Source: JBFLYN01 sp040756655 (GTDB taxonomy: Bacteria; Bacillota; Sulfobacillia; UBA8153). Taken from it: 64,000 nt of DNA. Where the stretch lies: NCBI GenBank assembly GCA_040756655.1, contig JBFLYN010000011.1, positions 1-64,000 on the forward strand. The letters are read 5' to 3'. Below, piece after piece: positions 1-10,026 of this stretch (position 1 is its first letter; the number at the start of each line of letters is the position of its first letter). Position numbers and translations under genes: made by a program. The notes under the pieces are model-generated. The model was not told where the DNA came from. It saw only the letters and a list, made by a program, of their open reading frames with translations, and did not search any database.

Positions 1-23
1 AAGAACTGGGCTTTTTGTGCTTA

Positions 24-458
24 TCATGGAAATCGCGAAGTCTCGATACCAGCCGCCTTCAAAATGCCAGGAGCCATGAGGTCCGGGTATTCGGCTCCGT
101 ACACCACCCTCACAATCCCGGCGTTGATGAGCATCTTGGCACAAACACTGCAGGGCGCGGTGGTCACGTAAACTGTGGAGCCGTTTACCGGGATCCCGTA
201 GCGGGCAGCTTGCACCAGCGCGTTTTGCTCCGAGTGCAGGGCCCGGCACAGCTCCTGCCTTTCCCCGGACGGCACATGTTCCCGGGCACACCCAATGTCC
301 AGGCAGTGCGGGAGCCCACTAGGCGCCCCGTTGTAACCTGTGGCCAGGATGCGCTTGTCCTTGACCAGGATGGCCCCGATCTGCCTTCGAAGGCAGGTGG
401 AGCGCTTGGCCACCACCGACGCCACTTCCATGAAATACTCGTCCCACGAAGGACGCAA
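24..458 (-). CDS. dCMP deaminase (ComEB/CMP deaminase family)
   Basis: Zinc-dependent deaminase predicted to convert dCMP to dUMP for thymidylate synthesis. The zinc motif is visible: HSEQNA near residue 78 (His ligand, catalytic Glu) and PCSVC near residue 100 (two Cys ligands). The length of 144 residues is normal for the ComEB-type family. The start is a TTG preceded by an AGGGGG/AGGGGA purine stretch. It is the last gene of the minus-strand housekeeping run, 12 nt after upp, which fits a pyrimidine-salvage pair. A cytidine deaminase-like activity on another substrate cannot be excluded. Confidence 0.88.
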   Translation of the reverse strand: MRPSWDEYFMEVASVVAKRSTCLRRQIGAILVKDKRILATGYNGAPSGLPHCLDIGCAREHVPSGERQELCRALHSEQNALVQAARYGIPVNGSTVYVTTAPCSVCAKMLINAGIVRVVYGAEYPDLMAPGILKAAGIETSRFP

Positions 459-470
459 ATCCCCTGCCCC

Positions 471-1100
471 CTACCTGGTGCCAAATAGCCTATCCCCGGC
501 ATCTCCAAGCCCGGGCACGATGTACCCGTGGTCGTTGAGGTGTGAGTCCACCGCGGTCGTGTAGATGTCCACGTCTGGATGACTGGCCTGCACGCGGGTG
601 ATGCCTTCGGGAGCGGCCAGAAGGCACATGACCTTGATGCCCGTAGCGCCCGCGGCTTTCATCATGTCCAAGGCCCGGGTCACGGAACCGCCCGTAGCCA
701 GCATGGGATCGACCAGGATCATCTCCCGTTCTTGGGCGTCAGAGGGCAGTTTGCAGTAATACTGGACCGGTTGCAGGCTGTTCGGGTCCCGGTACAGGCC
801 GATGTGCCCAACCCGGGCGGCCGGGACCAGCCTCAGGATCCCCTCTACCATGGGCAGCCCGGCCCGGAGGATACAGACAACGCCGGTCTTTTTGCCCGAC
901 AACACCCGGCACCTGGCCTCAGCCACTGGGGTCTTCACCGTGACTTCTTCCACCGGCAGCTCGCGGGTGACCTCATAGGCCATGAGCATGGCTACTTCCT
1001 GGACCAGCTCCCGGAACTCCTTGGGACCGGTGCGCTCATCCCGGATGAAACTGATCTTGTGCTGGATGAGGGGGTGGTCAAGCACATGCACCCTACTCAC
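471..1100 (-). CDS. upp: Uracil phosphoribosyltransferase
   Basis: Makes UMP from uracil and PRPP in pyrimidine salvage. The 209-residue protein has the usual family length. It carries the N-terminal VLDHPLIQHKISFIRD block, the PRPP-binding LVDPMLATGGS loop near residue 130 and the C-terminal uracil-binding PGLGDAGDRLFG segment. The GTG start overlaps the end of the upstream TIGR01440 gene by 8 nt, so translation is probably coupled. The order with rpiB and the TIGR01440 gene matches the ywlC-ywlG-upp neighbourhood known from Bacillus and related Firmicutes. Confidence 0.96.
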   Translation of the reverse strand: MSRVHVLDHPLIQHKISFIRDERTGPKEFRELVQEVAMLMAYEVTRELPVEEVTVKTPVAEARCRVLSGKKTGVVCILRAGLPMVEGILRLVPAARVGHIGLYRDPNSLQPVQYYCKLPSDAQEREMILVDPMLATGGSVTRALDMMKAAGATGIKVMCLLAAPEGITRVQASHPDVDIYTTAVDSHLNDHGYIVPGLGDAGDRLFGTR

Positions 1101-1704
1101 TTTTGACCCCTACTCCCTTGGTATAGATGACGCCCTTGCCGAAGCGTTGTTCCACCTCGTCCAGGGCATATACGGCCCGGGTTCCGCCCACAAGCCGGGG
1201 CCTGGTCCTGGCCAGGGTGACGTGGGCCTGTCCCAGGGTGCGCCGGGCGAGGCGCACCGGCACCGCCACGGGTCTTAAGTGCATGCCGATGATGGTGTCA
1301 CCTATGTCCATCCCGGCATGGGCCGCCACCGCCTCGACCACCACTGCGTTCTCTATGCGGTCCATGGCCAGGGCCGCGGTGGCTCCGCCGGCACCGGGCA
1401 CCGGCAGTACCCACACAGGTGTAAGGTCGTACTTGTCCACCGCGGCTTCCGCGATGACCAGCGCGCGGTTGAGGTGCTCGCAACACTGAACCGCCAGGTA
1501 TACACCGGTGTTCTCAAGCGCCGCCTGCACGCCGTCTAGCACCGCCGTGGCTACCCTGGTGCTGCCCGCTGATCCAATACGCTCCCCCTGGATTTCCGAC
1601 GTGCTGCACCCCAACACCAGGATCTGGCCGGGTTTGAGCCGGGCTACCTCCAGTAGACCCCGGGCCAGCTCTTCTGCCCCGGCCCGAACTTCTTCAAGGT
1701 CCAT
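1093..1704 (-). CDS. TIGR01440/DUF436 family protein (YwlG-like)
   Basis: Conserved Firmicutes protein of unproven function. The frame is open further upstream, but the ATG at 1704 has a GGGAGG site 7 nt before it and gives the family N-terminus MDLEEVRAGAEEL. Visible family features are the GCSTSEIQGERIGS segment near residue 35, a CCEHLNRALV segment near residue 76 and a glycine/alanine-rich middle. It lies between rpiB and upp, the standard place for ywlG. No catalytic role can be assigned from sequence. Confidence 0.88.
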   Translation of the reverse strand: MDLEEVRAGAEELARGLLEVARLKPGQILVLGCSTSEIQGERIGSAGSTRVATAVLDGVQAALENTGVYLAVQCCEHLNRALVIAEAAVDKYDLTPVWVLPVPGAGGATAALAMDRIENAVVVEAVAAHAGMDIGDTIIGMHLRPVAVPVRLARRTLGQAHVTLARTRPRLVGGTRAVYALDEVEQRFGKGVIYTKGVGVKSE

Positions 1705-1720
1705 GGCCAAGCCTCCCAAC

Positions 1721-2170
1721 CTACCTGCGATACTTCTCATCTATGGCGCGGATCTGTTCCACCCGCCGGGCGTGGCGCCCTCCCTCGAAAGCCTGCTCCA
1801 ACCACACATCTACTATGGCCCGGGCCAGCCCCGGGCCGATGACCCGGGCGCCCAGGGTAAGCACGTTGGCATCGTTGTGAGCCCGGGAGGCCCGGGCGCT
1901 GAACACATCGTGGCACAGGGCAGCCCGGACTCCAGGCACCTTGTTGGCGGCCATGCACATGCCCACACCGGTACCGCAGACCAAGATCCCCCGGTCATAT
2001 TCCCCGGATGCCACGCCTTCGGCCACGACCAGGGCCAGGCCGGGATAGTCCACCGCGTCTTCAGAGCCCGTACCTACGTCCGTCACTTCCAGGTTTCGCC
2101 CGGAGAGGTAGGCTTTGAGTTCCTCTTTGAGGCGGTAACCTCCGTGGTCGCTGCCCATGACCAACTTCAT
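1721..2170 (-). CDS. rpiB: Ribose-5-phosphate isomerase B
   Basis: Interconverts ribose 5-phosphate and ribulose 5-phosphate. The 149-residue protein begins MKLVMGSDHGGYRLKEEL, the RpiB phosphate-binding start. It has the CGTGVGMCMAANKVPGVRAA active-site block near residue 65 (catalytic Cys) and an ARASRAHNDANVLTLGARV block. It sits 23 nt after the Sua5-phosphatase fusion and 17 nt before the TIGR01440 gene. Allose-6-phosphate isomerase side activity is known in the family but is not indicated here. Confidence 0.95.
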   Translation of the reverse strand: MKLVMGSDHGGYRLKEELKAYLSGRNLEVTDVGTGSEDAVDYPGLALVVAEGVASGEYDRGILVCGTGVGMCMAANKVPGVRAALCHDVFSARASRAHNDANVLTLGARVIGPGLARAIVDVWLEQAFEGGRHARRVEQIRAIDEKYRR

Positions 2171-2192
2171 GCTGCCCTTCCTCCAAAAACTA

Positions 2193-3692
2193 CTAGCACC
2201 CGTCCCGGAGCTTTACCACCAGCGCCGCCACGGCCTTTTCCACGGTGCTCACCATGACCCGGTACTCCTGGTGGTCTCCGCCGTACGGGTCGGGGATATC
2301 GCCGCTTTCGCCTACGTATTCCTGTAGCACAAACACCCGTCCCGCTGCGGAAGGTTCCAGTTCCAGCACTGCCCGGCGGTGGCCCTCGGTCATGGTCAGG
2401 ATCAGGTCGGCTTGACGTACCATTTCGGCGTCCAGCCGGCGGGCGGAGTGCTCAGCGGACAGTCCGAAGTCGCTTTCCAGTATGTCTTGGGCGTGCCCAG
2501 ACATGGGTGATCCGGGCCAGGCAGAAAGACCCGCCGACGCCACCTCGACGGCCACGCCCGGGGCGGCCTGTCCAACTGCCGCCCGTAACAGGGCTTCGGC
2601 CACCGGCGACCGGCAGGTATTCCCGGTACACACAAACAGCACTCGCAGCGGCGACTCCAAGGTGGTCTCCCCGGCCTTCACCAGCTGACCGCCCGCTGCC
2701 CGTTCCAAGCGGTCCATGATGGCCACGCCCAGACCCCGGCGAGGCAGCCCTTCGCAGAAGACCACGCTCACACCCAGGGCGTCTATCTCCCGCATAGCCG
2801 CGTAGAGGCGGGCGGCCACCTCTTGGGGCCGGTTTCGTGAACCCACTACGACCACAGGCACCTGACCGTAGGACCCGGCCGTTTCCTCGGTGGCAATGAC
2901 TCCCACGGACCGGCCTTGGGCTGCGCATTGCTGGATCCTTTTCGCTATCTCCCTGGAGATTTCCTCCGCTGACTTCCCCTCAACTACCACTACCCGGGCC
3001 CGGGGGGCGTAGTGCTGGTACTTCTGGCCCGGCGAGCGCGGCCGCTCGGGGTCGTTGCTGGACACCCGGATCTCGCCTACGACCGCCCGTAGCTCTTCTT
3101 CGGTAATGCCGCCCGGCCGCAGGATCACGGGTGGCGCTACGGTCACGTCCAGCACGGTGGACTCCACACCGATCCCGGTCGGTCCGCCATCCACCACCGC
3201 CGCGATCCTCCCCCCCAGGTCGGCCAATACGTGGCCGGCCGTGGTAGGACTGGGGCGCCCGGACCAGTTGGCGCTGGGGGCTGCCACCGGCACGCCAGCC
3301 AGTGATATGAGTTCCCGGGCCACCCGGTGGTCGGGCATGCGGATGGCCACCGTGTCCAACCCGCTGGAGACCTCGGCCGGCACCACCGGACTACGCCTGA
3401 GCACCAGGGTGAGCGGACCCGGCCAGAAGTGCTCGACCAAACGCCGGGCGCAGTCCGGAAACTCTGCCACCAGCTGGTGCACCGCCTCGATCCCGGATAC
3501 GTGGACGATGAGCGGGTTATCCGAGGGTCTGCCCTTGGCAGCGAAGATGCGCAAGACCGCCGCTGCGTCCAGGGCGTTGGCCCCGAGCCCGTAGACCGTC
3601 TCCGTAGGGAAAGCCACCAGCTGGCCACCGCGCAACAACCCGGCCGCCCGGCGCAGGCAGGCCAGGTCCGTTCCCAGCAGCTCAGTGGTCAT
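2193..3692 (-). CDS. Fusion: Sua5-type threonylcarbamoyl-AMP synthase + YwlE-type arginine phosphatase
   Basis: A single 499-residue frame joins two enzymes usually encoded by neighbouring genes. Residues 1 to about 195 are the YrdC/Sua5 catalytic domain (FPTETVYGLG near 29, KGRPSDNPLIVHV near 53), which makes threonylcarbamoyl-AMP for tRNA t6A37. Residues ~200-345 are the Sua5 C-terminal domain. From about residue 350 a low-molecular-weight phosphatase begins with FVCTGNTCRSPVAEAL and ends with the conserved DIPDPYGG aspartate loop. The Thr in CTGNTCRSP is the residue that in YwlE distinguishes protein-arginine phosphatases from tyrosine phosphatases (family knowledge), so arginine phosphatase activity is the better guess. 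It starts 4 nt after prmC ends. No stop or frameshift lies between the halves. No McsB kinase is in view. Confidence 0.93.
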   Translation of the reverse strand: MTTELLGTDLACLRRAAGLLRGGQLVAFPTETVYGLGANALDAAAVLRIFAAKGRPSDNPLIVHVSGIEAVHQLVAEFPDCARRLVEHFWPGPLTLVLRRSPVVPAEVSSGLDTVAIRMPDHRVARELISLAGVPVAAPSANWSGRPSPTTAGHVLADLGGRIAAVVDGGPTGIGVESTVLDVTVAPPVILRPGGITEEELRAVVGEIRVSSNDPERPRSPGQKYQHYAPRARVVVVEGKSAEEISREIAKRIQQCAAQGRSVGVIATEETAGSYGQVPVVVVGSRNRPQEVAARLYAAMREIDALGVSVVFCEGLPRRGLGVAIMDRLERAAGGQLVKAGETTLESPLRVLFVCTGNTCRSPVAEALLRAAVGQAAPGVAVEVASAGLSAWPGSPMSGHAQDILESDFGLSAEHSARRLDAEMVRQADLILTMTEGHRRAVLELEPSAAGRVFVLQEYVGESGDIPDPYGGDHQEYRVMVSTVEKAVAALVVKLRDGC

Positions 3693-3696
3693 GACT

Positions 3697-4554
3697 TCAC
3701 GTCACCTCGCCTGTCGACCGGGCTTGGAGCACACGCTCGATGCCGGCGTAATCGTACCGGATGCTCTCCACGCAAAACCCCGCCTCTTCCAGGATTCGCC
3801 CAATGGCACGGGCCTGCCCGGCCCCGGCTTCCAACAGCAGCTTACCCTGTGGCGAAAGATATGACCGGGCCTGGGGTACAAGGCGCCGGTACACTTCAAG
3901 CCCATCGGTGCCCCCGTCCAGGGCCAGCCTGGGTTCGAAGTCGCGGACTTCCCTCGGCAAGTGTGCCCACTCGCTGCTGGGGATGTACGGCGGGTTCGAT
4001 ACCACCACGTCCACTCGTCGCTCCAGCCCCTGCCCGGACAGGGCATCCAGGAGGTCTCCTTGGAAGAACCGGACCCGGTGGTGAACATGATGGCGCGCAG
4101 CGTTCTGTCGCGCCATTTCCAGAGCCGAGTTATCCACGTCTGTAGCATATACCACCGTGTCCGGGCTCAACACCGCCAAGGAGACAGCGATGGCCCCAGA
4201 CCCAGTGCCCACATCCACGGCCAACCGGGGACGGCAGGCCGTGGCGGCCTCCACCAGGAACTCGGTTTCCGGTCGGGGGATGAGCACCCCGGGGCCAACA
4301 GCAAACTCCAGCGACATGAACTCCTGCCTCCCGGTGATGTACTGGACGGGTTCGCCCCGGCACCTCCGGTCCAGCGCCTCCTGGAGTCTCTCCCTTTCCG
4401 CCGGGGCCAGCTTCCTTTCCGGGTGAACGTACACCTGGTGAGGCGTCCAGCCCAACACCCATCCTAGCAAAAGCGCCGCCTCACGGGCGGCATGCTCGAT
4501 GCTGGCATTCCTCAGGCTGTTACGCGCGTAACCCAGCGCTTCCTGTGCGTTCAT
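3697..4554 (-). CDS. prmC: Peptide chain release factor N5-glutamine methyltransferase
   Basis: Methylates the glutamine of the GGQ motif in release factors using SAM. The 285-residue protein has the N-terminal helical domain (about 1-75), a SAM-binding VDVGTGSGAIAVSLA motif near residue 114 and the substrate-binding NPPY motif near residue 183. It lies 7 nt downstream of prfA, its substrate, which supports the assignment. Downstream it nearly touches the Sua5 fusion gene. Confidence 0.96.
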   Translation of the reverse strand: MNAQEALGYARNSLRNASIEHAAREAALLLGWVLGWTPHQVYVHPERKLAPAERERLQEALDRRCRGEPVQYITGRQEFMSLEFAVGPGVLIPRPETEFLVEAATACRPRLAVDVGTGSGAIAVSLAVLSPDTVVYATDVDNSALEMARQNAARHHVHHRVRFFQGDLLDALSGQGLERRVDVVVSNPPYIPSSEWAHLPREVRDFEPRLALDGGTDGLEVYRRLVPQARSYLSPQGKLLLEAGAGQARAIGRILEEAGFCVESIRYDYAGIERVLQARSTGEVT

Positions 4555-4561
4555 GCCTTTC

Positions 4562-5626
<1,065 letters not shown>

Positions 5627-5632
5627 TGGATC

Positions 5633-6487
5633 TCACCCCTGCTGGAGCACGGCCTTGAGGGCAGCCACGGCCACCTGGATCTGGCCGTCGTCGGGCGGGC
5701 TGGTGGTGAACCTCTGGAGTTGGAGGCCCGGCCAGACGCACGCCCGCGCCAGTGGTGACCGGGATTTGCCCGCCAGCCGTATGAGCTCATAGGAAATGCC
5801 GGCCACCACCGGCAACAGCGCCAACCGCAGAAGAATGCGCTGCAACACCGATGGCCACCCAAAAAACCCAAACAGAAGCACACTCACCAGGACCACGACG
5901 AACAGAAAACTCGTGCCGCACCTGGGGTGAGCCAGCGGGAACTCACGTACTTGCGCCACGTCCAGCTCGTGCCCCTGCTCCAAGGCGTGGATGGCCTGGT
6001 GCTCGGCCCCGTGATACTGGAGCATGCGCCGGATTTCGGCTATCCTGGACACGCCAAACAGGTACAGGGTCAGGATGGTGACACGCAGCAGGCCCTCCAA
6101 AAGGTGCACGCCGAGCCGGGACTGGATCGTCCTGCGGAGGAACGAAATCAGTACCGTGGGTAGCACGATGAACAAGCCCACTGCCAGCACTACGGCCAAC
6201 CCCACGGCCAGCGCCGCTTCTTTCTTCCCCAGGTGCTCATCTGGGTCCTCGGATAGGTTGGCTGAAACCAACAACGATTCTATGCCGATGGAAAGTGTCT
6301 CGGCCAGGCCTACCACTCCGCGCACCAGCGGCCACCTGTACCACGCTTTGCGGGTGTGCCAGGGCTGCCCGGGGATGACTTCCAGGTGCACTTGGCCCGA
6401 GGCCAGTCTTACGGCCACGGCCCGGGACTTGGGTCCGCGCATCATTACTCCTTCTATTACAGCCTGACCGCCGTAGTTGAAGGACAA
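5633..6487 (-). CDS. DUF1385 family membrane protein (YqhQ-like)
   Basis: Conserved Firmicutes membrane protein of unknown function. The start NYGGQAVIEGVMMRGP is the DUF1385 signature. Two strongly hydrophobic segments near residues 95-120 and 195-215 and a helix pair near the C-terminus predict an integral membrane protein. An invariant-looking YHGAEHQAIHALEQG block near residue 158 and HPRCGTSF near 187 lie between membrane segments. It sits between rpmE and prfA, its usual neighbourhood in Clostridia. No reaction can be named. Confidence 0.9.
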   Translation of the reverse strand: MSFNYGGQAVIEGVMMRGPKSRAVAVRLASGQVHLEVIPGQPWHTRKAWYRWPLVRGVVGLAETLSIGIESLLVSANLSEDPDEHLGKKEAALAVGLAVVLAVGLFIVLPTVLISFLRRTIQSRLGVHLLEGLLRVTILTLYLFGVSRIAEIRRMLQYHGAEHQAIHALEQGHELDVAQVREFPLAHPRCGTSFLFVVVLVSVLLFGFFGWPSVLQRILLRLALLPVVAGISYELIRLAGKSRSPLARACVWPGLQLQRFTTSPPDDGQIQVAVAALKAVLQQG

Positions 6488-6508
6488 GGGATACCCCCCG
6501 ATTCTGGT

Positions 6509-6721
6509 CTACTTTTTGTCCTCGAGCATACCGTATTTCCTGCGGAACCGCTCGACGCGCCCGCCGGTGTCCACGATCTTCTGGACGCCGGTGAAAAACG
6601 GGTGACACTTGGAACAGATCTCGACCCTGAGAACCTTCTTGGTTGATCCCACCTGGTACGTGGCACCGCAGGCACACGCGATTACCGTACGGTGGTACTG
6701 GGGATGCTTGCCTTTTTGCAT
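6509..6721 (-). CDS. rpmE: Large ribosomal subunit protein bL31 (zinc form)
   Basis: Ribosomal protein L31 of 70 residues. The zinc-type form is shown by the cysteine pair ACACG near residue 16 and ICSKCHPF near residue 36. The family ending GRVERFRRKYG is intact. A good promoter (6769-6798) sits about 50 nt upstream of the ATG, so rpmE probably heads its own transcript continuing into DUF1385-prfA-prmC. Confidence 0.97.
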   Translation of the reverse strand: MQKGKHPQYHRTVIACACGATYQVGSTKKVLRVEICSKCHPFFTGVQKIVDTGGRVERFRRKYGMLEDKK

Positions 6722-6768
6722 CTATCTCACTCCAATCCTCCAACCATGCCCAAAGAGCAACATCATTT

Positions 6769-6798
6769 ATTTTATCACAAGTTTTCGCAGGCAAGCAA
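6769..6798 (-). promoter_or_regulatory. Predicted sigma-A promoter of rpmE
   Basis: On the minus strand a TTGCTT box (6798-6793) is followed after 18 nt by TGA-TAAAAT (extended -10, hexamer 6774-6769). It lies in the 106-nt gap between argS and rpmE, about 48 nt from the rpmE start. The match is good but rests on sequence only. Confidence 0.6.
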
Positions 6799-6827
6799 TA
6801 AGCCCAAAGAGCTCAGGGCCTGCACAC

Positions 6828-8753
6828 CTACATTGACTCCAGCACTGTAAGACCCAACACCGTCATTAACGCGGTCATGGTGTGGCGGAAGCCTTCCACC
6901 AAACCCAGCCGGAAGGAACGGGCGGGCTCGGGAGCGTTGAGCACCGGGGCAGCTTCGTAGAAAGCGGTAAAGGCACCGGCCAACCGGTAGCCATACTCGG
7001 CCAGCGCCGAAGGCTGCAATGAGGCCGTGGCCTGTGCCAGGACCCCAGGGAAGCCGCCCATGGCCAATACCAGTGCCTTCTCGGCCGGGAGCAGTTCTGG
7101 GACCGCACCGGCGGTCTCCCGGGAAGACCCCGCCCGGCGCAGGATGCTGTGGGCCCGGGCCACGGCGTACTGGAGGTAGGGGCCGCTGTTGCCCTGGAGG
7201 TTCAAAGCATCGTCGAAATCGAAAACCACTGTGGAGCCCGGGTGGAACCGGAGCATGTAGTAGCGGATGGAAGTGGTGGCGATGTCCCGCGCCAGCTCGT
7301 GCCGGGCCTTTTGTGTTAGGTCGGGGCGGCGGGAACCTACCTCCTCCAGGGTCTTTTTGACCATCCGGTCCAGGAGGTCGTCGACCTTCACCCCAATACC
7401 CTGCCGGCCGGCCATGGCGTACATGCCCCGGGAACCTTCGGCTGCTTCTACCACCCCTAGCTCTGCGGCAGTAGACGGGGAGAGGGCCACCACCTCGTAG
7501 CCAAAGTGCACCGAGTTAGCCGCCTGGCGGGGATAGCCCAGGGTCTCCAAGGATACCCGCAAGATATCCTGCAGGTATTTCTGCCGGATATCGATGACGT
7601 TGATGACCCGGTGGGCTTGTCCGAAAGTGTGACCGGTATCGTTGCCGGGCGCTGCCCGGGTGGTCCACAGGTGGCGACCACTGGGCTGGAGGATGAAAGG
7701 TTCGTAACCAAAGTCCAGTCCCAGGAGGCCGAACTTCCACATCTGGTAGGCTATGTCCTTGGCCACATAGGTGGCGGTACCGTTGGAACGCACCAGGACC
7801 TTGTCCGGATTTTCCAGACCAGCAAACTCCGGGTGCCCGGCCAGGCGCACCATCCAGCACCCGGCGTTGGGACCCTGGGTCTCTTTTTCCAGCCCCGGGC
7901 TCTGGCGCAGGCGCTCGAAAGCATGCTTCCAAAGTCCCACGCTGAGGATATGGCCTTCCCAGGTAAGAAGGTCGTAGTCCACGCCGAAAGCCCACATGGT
8001 TTCCAGGTGCCGGTGGACGATACGGGTGGCCACCGACCGGGCCAGGGAGGCGACTGCGTTTCCGCCCTCTTCGATCTCCTGGAGCACCCGGGCGCGCTCT
8101 TGGAGAAGCTGCGGGTTACGCTCGTATTCGGAGTTCACAGCCGTGTAAAGGTCCCAGCAGAAATGGTCGATGGGCCGGTCCTCGGGGATGCGGTGCCCAA
8201 GCACCGTGAGCCCCACCACGATATCGGCCACGGCCGCGCCGGTATCGTCGATGTAGTTTTGGACCTCCACCTCGTATCCCAAAAGCTCATGACAGCGGGC
8301 CAGGGTGTCGCCAAGGCAGGCGTTGCGAAGATGGCCGATGTGGGCCGCCTTGTTGGGGTTGACGTTGGTATGCTCGATGACGATCTTGGTGCCGCTCCCT
8401 GCGGCACTTTTGCCGTAGGCAGGCCCAGCCGCCCTGACTTCCTCCAGGATGGCGTATACCAGGGCTGGGGAGTAGGTGAAGTTAACATAGCCGGGGGGCG
8501 CCACGGTCACTTCCTGGACTAGACCGGGCAACCTTTCCCGTAATAGTCCGGCTATATCCTGCGCGATGGCCAGCGGAGGACGGCGCAGGCGCCGGGCCAG
8601 TTTCATGGCCACTGGGCAGGAAAGGTCGCCGAATTCGGGCCGGGGCGGGACTTCGAGCACCACCTGGTCTTGGGACGTCTCACCCGTGAGCTTTTCCACC
8701 GCTTGCTGCAGGTGTTGTCTCAGTTCGTTGCTAAGCCGCTCTAGTGCGTACAC
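6828..8753 (-). CDS. argS: Arginyl-tRNA synthetase
   Basis: Class I synthetase charging tRNA-Arg. The 641-residue protein has the N-terminal Add-1 domain, the HIGH-type motif AAHIGHLRNA near residue 136 and a KMSKS-equivalent MAGRQGIGVKVDDL near residue 448, then the DALR anticodon-binding domain at the C-terminus. The GTG start follows GGTGG. It lies 22 nt downstream of rho. The rho-argS neighbourhood differs from the common rho-rpmE arrangement; here argS is inserted between them. Confidence 0.95.
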   Translation of the reverse strand: MYALERLSNELRQHLQQAVEKLTGETSQDQVVLEVPPRPEFGDLSCPVAMKLARRLRRPPLAIAQDIAGLLRERLPGLVQEVTVAPPGYVNFTYSPALVYAILEEVRAAGPAYGKSAAGSGTKIVIEHTNVNPNKAAHIGHLRNACLGDTLARCHELLGYEVEVQNYIDDTGAAVADIVVGLTVLGHRIPEDRPIDHFCWDLYTAVNSEYERNPQLLQERARVLQEIEEGGNAVASLARSVATRIVHRHLETMWAFGVDYDLLTWEGHILSVGLWKHAFERLRQSPGLEKETQGPNAGCWMVRLAGHPEFAGLENPDKVLVRSNGTATYVAKDIAYQMWKFGLLGLDFGYEPFILQPSGRHLWTTRAAPGNDTGHTFGQAHRVINVIDIRQKYLQDILRVSLETLGYPRQAANSVHFGYEVVALSPSTAAELGVVEAAEGSRGMYAMAGRQGIGVKVDDLLDRMVKKTLEEVGSRRPDLTQKARHELARDIATTSIRYYMLRFHPGSTVVFDFDDALNLQGNSGPYLQYAVARAHSILRRAGSSRETAGAVPELLPAEKALVLAMGGFPGVLAQATASLQPSALAEYGYRLAGAFTAFYEAAPVLNAPEPARSFRLGLVEGFRHTMTALMTVLGLTVLESM

Positions 8754-8775
8754 GGTTCCACCTCGCTGTAGTTGC

Positions 8776-10026
8776 TTACCTTAGCTCTTTTTGTACCTGG
8801 TTGAGGTAGTCCCGGTTGGACTTGGTCTTGGCCAGCCGGTCGATGAACCGCTCCAGGGTCTCGGCGGAGGGGGCCTCGTTGGTGAACCGCCGGAGCGCCC
8901 ACATGATCTCCAGTTCGTCCGGTTTGAGCAAAAGCTCCTCTTTGCGGGTCCCGGAGCGCTTGATGTCAATGGCCGGGAAGGTGCGCCGCTCGGCGATCTT
9001 GCGGTCAAGGTGCAATTCCATGTTCCCTGTGCCCTTGAACTCCTCGTAAATCACATCATCCATACGACTGCCGGTGTCCACCAGCGCCGTGGCCAGGATG
9101 GTCAGGCTGCCGCCCTCTTCGATGTTACGCGCGGCGCCGAAAAACCGCTTGGGCTTGTGGAAGGCCGCCGGGTCCATGCCGCCCGACAGGGTCCGCCCGC
9201 TGGGCGGGACCACGAGGTTATGAGCCCGGGCCAGGCGGGTGATGCTGTCTAAGAGGATCACCACGTCGCGCTTGTGCTCAACCAGGCGCTTGGCTCTCTC
9301 CAGCACCATATCGGCCACCCGCACGTGGTTTTCCGGGATCTCATCGAAGGTGGAAGCCACCACTTCACCCCGCACCGACCGCTGCATGTCGGTGACTTCC
9401 TCCGGGCGCTCGTCCACCAAGAGGACCATGAGGTGCACTTCCGGGGAGTTGGTGGTGATGGCGTTGGCGACCTTCTTGAGGAGCACGGTTTTGCCAGCCT
9501 TGGGAGGCGATACGATGAGTCCTCTCTGGCCTCGCCCGATGGGAGCCACCAGGTCCACCAGTCGTGTAGACACTTCATCACGGGTAGTCTCCAGCACTAA
9601 TCTTCGGTTGGGGAAGGTGGGAGTCAGGCCCTCGAAGTAGGGGCGCTCGCGAGAGGTGTCGGGGTCTACACCATTAACTGCCTCCACGCGGAGCAGTCCG
9701 TAGTATCGTTCGTTATCCTTGGGCGGGCGGACCTGGCCTGAGATCATGTCCCCGGTGCGCAAGTCGAAACGGCGGATCTGTGAGGGGGATACGTAGACAT
9801 CGTCCTTGCTCGGGAGGTACATGCCGGGCCGCAAAAACCCGAAGCCCTCGGGCATGATATCCAACAGCCCCTCGGCAAACAAAAGCCCTCCCTGTTCAGT
9901 GCGGGCCTTTACCAGTTCGAAAATGAGTTCCTTCTTGCGGAGGGAGTAATAGCCGGGTATGTTTAGTTCCCGGGCTATCTTCTGGAGTTCGACCAGTGTC
10001 TTGCTCTCCAGTTCACCAATGCTCAA
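8776..10026 (-). CDS. rho: Transcription termination factor Rho
   Basis: Hexameric RNA helicase for Rho-dependent termination. The 416-residue protein has the N-terminal Rho-N domain, the RNA-binding cold-shock-like domain (GFGFLRPGMY near 58), Walker A PPKAGKT near 176, Walker B VVILLDSITRLARA near 257 and the Q-loop/R-loop region. It lacks the large N-terminal insertion seen in some high-GC bacteria. Upstream is a 295-nt gap before the radical-SAM gene. Confidence 0.97.
   Translation of the reverse strand: MSIGELESKTLVELQKIARELNIPGYYSLRKKELIFELVKARTEQGGLLFAEGLLDIMPEGFGFLRPGMYLPSKDDVYVSPSQIRRFDLRTGDMISGQVRPPKDNERYYGLLRVEAVNGVDPDTSRERPYFEGLTPTFPNRRLVLETTRDEVSTRLVDLVAPIGRGQRGLIVSPPKAGKTVLLKKVANAITTNSPEVHLMVLLVDERPEEVTDMQRSVRGEVVASTFDEIPENHVRVADMVLERAKRLVEHKRDVVILLDSITRLARAHNLVVPPSGRTLSGGMDPAAFHKPKRFFGAARNIEEGGSLTILATALVDTGSRMDDVIYEEFKGTGNMELHLDRKIAERRTFPAIDIKRSGTRKEELLLKPDELEIMWALRRFTNEAPSAETLERFIDRLAKTKSNRDYLNQVQKELR

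Noticed and set aside
138..154. TTGGCACAAACACTGCAG, a sigma-54-like sequence on the plus strand
   Set aside because: It lies inside the dCMP deaminase gene, faces no gene start and has a poor -12 element.
3900..4010. TTCGA-containing tRNA-like segments
   Set aside because: They lie inside prmC and do not form a cloverleaf.
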